From NCBI GenBank assembly GCA_002684605.1, contig NYVM01000009.1, positions 2,768 through 9,893 on the forward strand: a DNA stretch of 7,126 bases, given 5' to 3'. The translations under genes were made by a program, and so were the position numbers. The DNA is from Candidatus Pelagibacterales bacterium. Lineage in GTDB: Bacteria; Pseudomonadota; Alphaproteobacteria; TMED109. The notes under the pieces were generated by a model. That model was given only the letters and a program-made list of their open reading frames with translations. It was not told where the DNA came from and did no database searches. Position 1 is the first letter of the stretch; each line of letters starts with the position of its first letter. Shown here piece by piece: positions 6,083-7,126 of the stretch.

Positions 6083-6679
6083 ATGGCTAATATTCTTACG
6101 TCACTTGAAAAAACTATTGGGGCAGGTATTGCTCTTACTATTTTATTTGTTCTTTATTATCTTTCTACAGGGGGAGCGCTTGATACTGCTTTTTGGTCCT
6201 TAATATTAAGATATGTCCATGTTCTTGCTGGAGTAATGTGGATAGGACTACTGTGGTATTTTAACTTTGTACAAATACCAAATATGCCAAAAATTCCAGA
6301 TGATCAAAAACCAGCTATTGGAAAAGTAATCGCTCCAGCTGCCTTATTTTGGTTTAGATGGGGAGCCATGGCAACTATAATTACAGGTTTATTGGTAGCA
6401 CATGTAAATGGTTACTTAATACAAGCTATGACTTTAGGGATTATGGATGGAGTTGCTAAACACACTGCCATAGGAATAGGCATGTGGTTAGGTACAATTA
6501 TGTTTATAAATGTTTGGTTTGTTATATGGCCAAATCAAAAAAGAGCTTTAGGTATGGTAGAAACGGATCCAGATACTAAAGTGGCTTCAGCTAGAACTGC
6601 TATGCTTTTTAGCAGAACTAACACTCTATTATCTATACCTATGCTTTTTGCAATGGCCTCTGCACAAAATATATGGTGA
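6083..6679 (+). CDS. Urate_ox_N/PuuD-like multi-pass membrane protein, function uncertain
   Basis: A 198-residue inner-membrane protein with about five helices, near residues 11-29, 37-63, 84-106, 127-149 and 180-195. The block RYVHVLAGVMWIGLLWYFNFVQIP (43-66), the FWFRWGAMATIITGLL segment (89-104) and KHTAIGIGMW (126-135) resemble the Urate_ox_N domain (PF06181), the membrane part of PuuD-type urate hydroxylase. His46, His107 and His127 could serve as haem or metal ligands. It lacks the C-terminal cytochrome c domain (no CxxCH) of full PuuD, and no purine-degradation genes are nearby, so urate oxidation is not supported here. Short stand-alone members are, from memory, common in marine Alphaproteobacteria and often carry the PuuD name. 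Translation is probably strong. It is divergent from sodN and ends at a hairpin. Confidence 0.8.
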   Translation: MANILTSLEKTIGAGIALTILFVLYYLSTGGALDTAFWSLILRYVHVLAGVMWIGLLWYFNFVQIPNMPKIPDDQKPAIGKVIAPAALFWFRWGAMATIITGLLVAHVNGYLIQAMTLGIMDGVAKHTAIGIGMWLGTIMFINVWFVIWPNQKRALGMVETDPDTKVASARTAMLFSRTNTLLSIPMLFAMASAQNIW

Positions 6680-6691
6680 TAATATTTACTC

Positions 6692-6721
6692 TGAAAGAGG
6701 TTATGTAAATAACCTCTTTCA
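6692..6721. terminator. Bidirectional hairpin terminator between convergent genes
   Basis: A perfect stem of 12 bp (GAAAGAGGTTAT at 6693-6704 with ATAACCTCTTTC at 6709-6720), extended by a T-A pair, closes on a 4-base loop GTAA. Read as plus-strand RNA this loop is a GNRA tetraloop. It lies 12 nt after the membrane-protein stop and 10 nt before the opposing amidohydrolase stop, so it can serve both. Neither side has a proper U tract, so termination may be partial or the hairpin may mainly protect the 3' end. Confidence 0.7.
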
Positions 6722-6730
6722 ATAAAAATA

Positions 6731-7126
6731 TTAAGCGTGAAAACCTCTAATCACCTTACCTGGTAAATTGTTTTTATTTATTATATCACCATCCTCTAAT
6801 ACTCTTTTTCCGTTTATCCATACTCCTTTAATTCCTTTACCATCGATATTTAAACGACTTCCACCTCCTGGAAGATCACTTACTCTGTATGATTGTGAAA
6901 CGGCTACTTCTTCAGGATCAAACAACATCATATCAGCATATTGTCCAGGTACTAATCTTCCTCTTTGATCAATTCTATAAATATCAGCCTGCTTACCAGT
7001 TAAATTATAAATTGCTTCTTCAATCGACATAAGTTTATTTTCTCTAACCCACCTTTGAAGCATATACAGTCCATACCCAGCATCATTAAAAAATGTTAAG
7101 TGTGCTCCAGCATCTGATAATGTAAT
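6731..7126 (-). CDS. Amidohydrolase of the N-acyl-D-amino-acid deacylase family, C-terminal part (cut by window edge)
   Basis: The minus-strand frame is open through the right edge; 131 residues plus stop are visible. The ATG at 7061-7063 is internal, because upstream codons continue the conserved block SDAGAHLTFF followed by GYGLYMLQRWVRE. SDAGAH is the late metal-site Asp motif of amidohydrolase_3 proteins such as D-aminoacylase, which hydrolyse N-acyl-D-amino acids or related amides. Next come the family's MSIEEAIYNLTGKQADIYRI helix region and GRLVPGQYADMMLFDP, where the chain returns to the small beta domain. PGGGSRLNIDGKGIKGVWINGKRV ends the protein. Full members are about 500-580 residues, so roughly three quarters lies outside. 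The substrate cannot be given: many marine members of this family are uncharacterised. It converges on the membrane protein gene. Confidence 0.87.
   Translation of the reverse strand: MTLSDAGAHLTFFNDAGYGLYMLQRWVRENKLMSIEEAIYNLTGKQADIYRIDQRGRLVPGQYADMMLFDPEEVAVSQSYRVSDLPGGGSRLNIDGKGIKGVWINGKRVLEDGDIINKNNLPGKVIRGFHA

Noticed and set aside
6768..6968. A 66-codon plus-strand open frame.
   Set aside because: It lies opposite the well-conserved amidohydrolase C-terminus, and its translation is a low-complexity Pro/Ser/Leu mix without motifs.
6731..7063. A complete 110-residue protein beginning at the ATG at 7061-7063.
   Set aside because: The same frame continues to the window edge and encodes the conserved SDAGAH block, so this is the end of a longer gene.

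Overview
The window is AT-rich DNA with compact gene spacing and Shine-Dalgarno-type starts. The block ispB | methyltransferase - S49 peptidase - small zinc-ribbon membrane protein - glyQ is, from my knowledge, a typical alphaproteobacterial arrangement. With the nickel superoxide dismutase (NiSOD) locus, the Urate_ox_N-like membrane protein and the very low GC, this suggests a streamlined, probably marine, alphaproteobacterium (SAR11/AEGEAN-169/SAR116-like in style). The genus cannot be fixed from this sequence alone. No rRNA, tRNA, CRISPR array, insertion sequence or phage gene was seen. There is no gene-free stretch over 300 bases.

Region 1 (1-2423, minus strand) is a housekeeping cluster read leftwards. 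It holds a COG4123-type N6-adenine methyltransferase (GTG start), an S49 (SppA/SohB-like) peptidase, an 81-residue membrane-anchored zinc-ribbon protein, and the first 174 codons of glyQ, which runs off the left edge. Polyprenyl diphosphate synthase (ispB) is divergent from it at 2560, behind an AT-rich intergenic region with a consensus extended -10. Convergent with ispB is a secreted, cysteine-containing protein of unknown function that starts with TTG.

Region 2 (about 4100-6080) is the most interesting part: a complete NiSOD locus with an unusual layout. On the plus strand, a hydroxypyruvate isomerase-like gene overlaps by 8 nt a short S26-type peptidase, the NiSOD maturation protease SodX. 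Facing it on the minus strand is sodN, with a roughly 20-residue leader and the Ni-hook HCDxPCGxYDP. Eighteen nt downstream of sodN is a 43-codon gene (5245-5376) for a tiny secreted histidine-rich peptide, a good candidate for nickel or other metal handling. The sodX and micro-gene stop codons are 2 nt apart. Upstream of sodN, a dyad TTGCGA-N11-TCGCAA brackets a TTGACT -35 element, as a repressor operator would.

Region 3 (6083-7126) has a five-helix Urate_ox_N-like membrane protein with a strong ribosome binding site. A perfect hairpin separates it from a convergent amidohydrolase of the N-acyl-D-amino-acid deacylase family, which is cut by the right edge.

How the genes work together: SodX should remove the SodN leader to expose His1 for nickel binding, and the His-rich peptide may bind or buffer metal outside the cytoplasm. 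The isomerase is translationally linked to sodX, but no biochemical link is obvious. The other genes serve tRNA charging and modification, quinone side-chain synthesis and envelope proteolysis.
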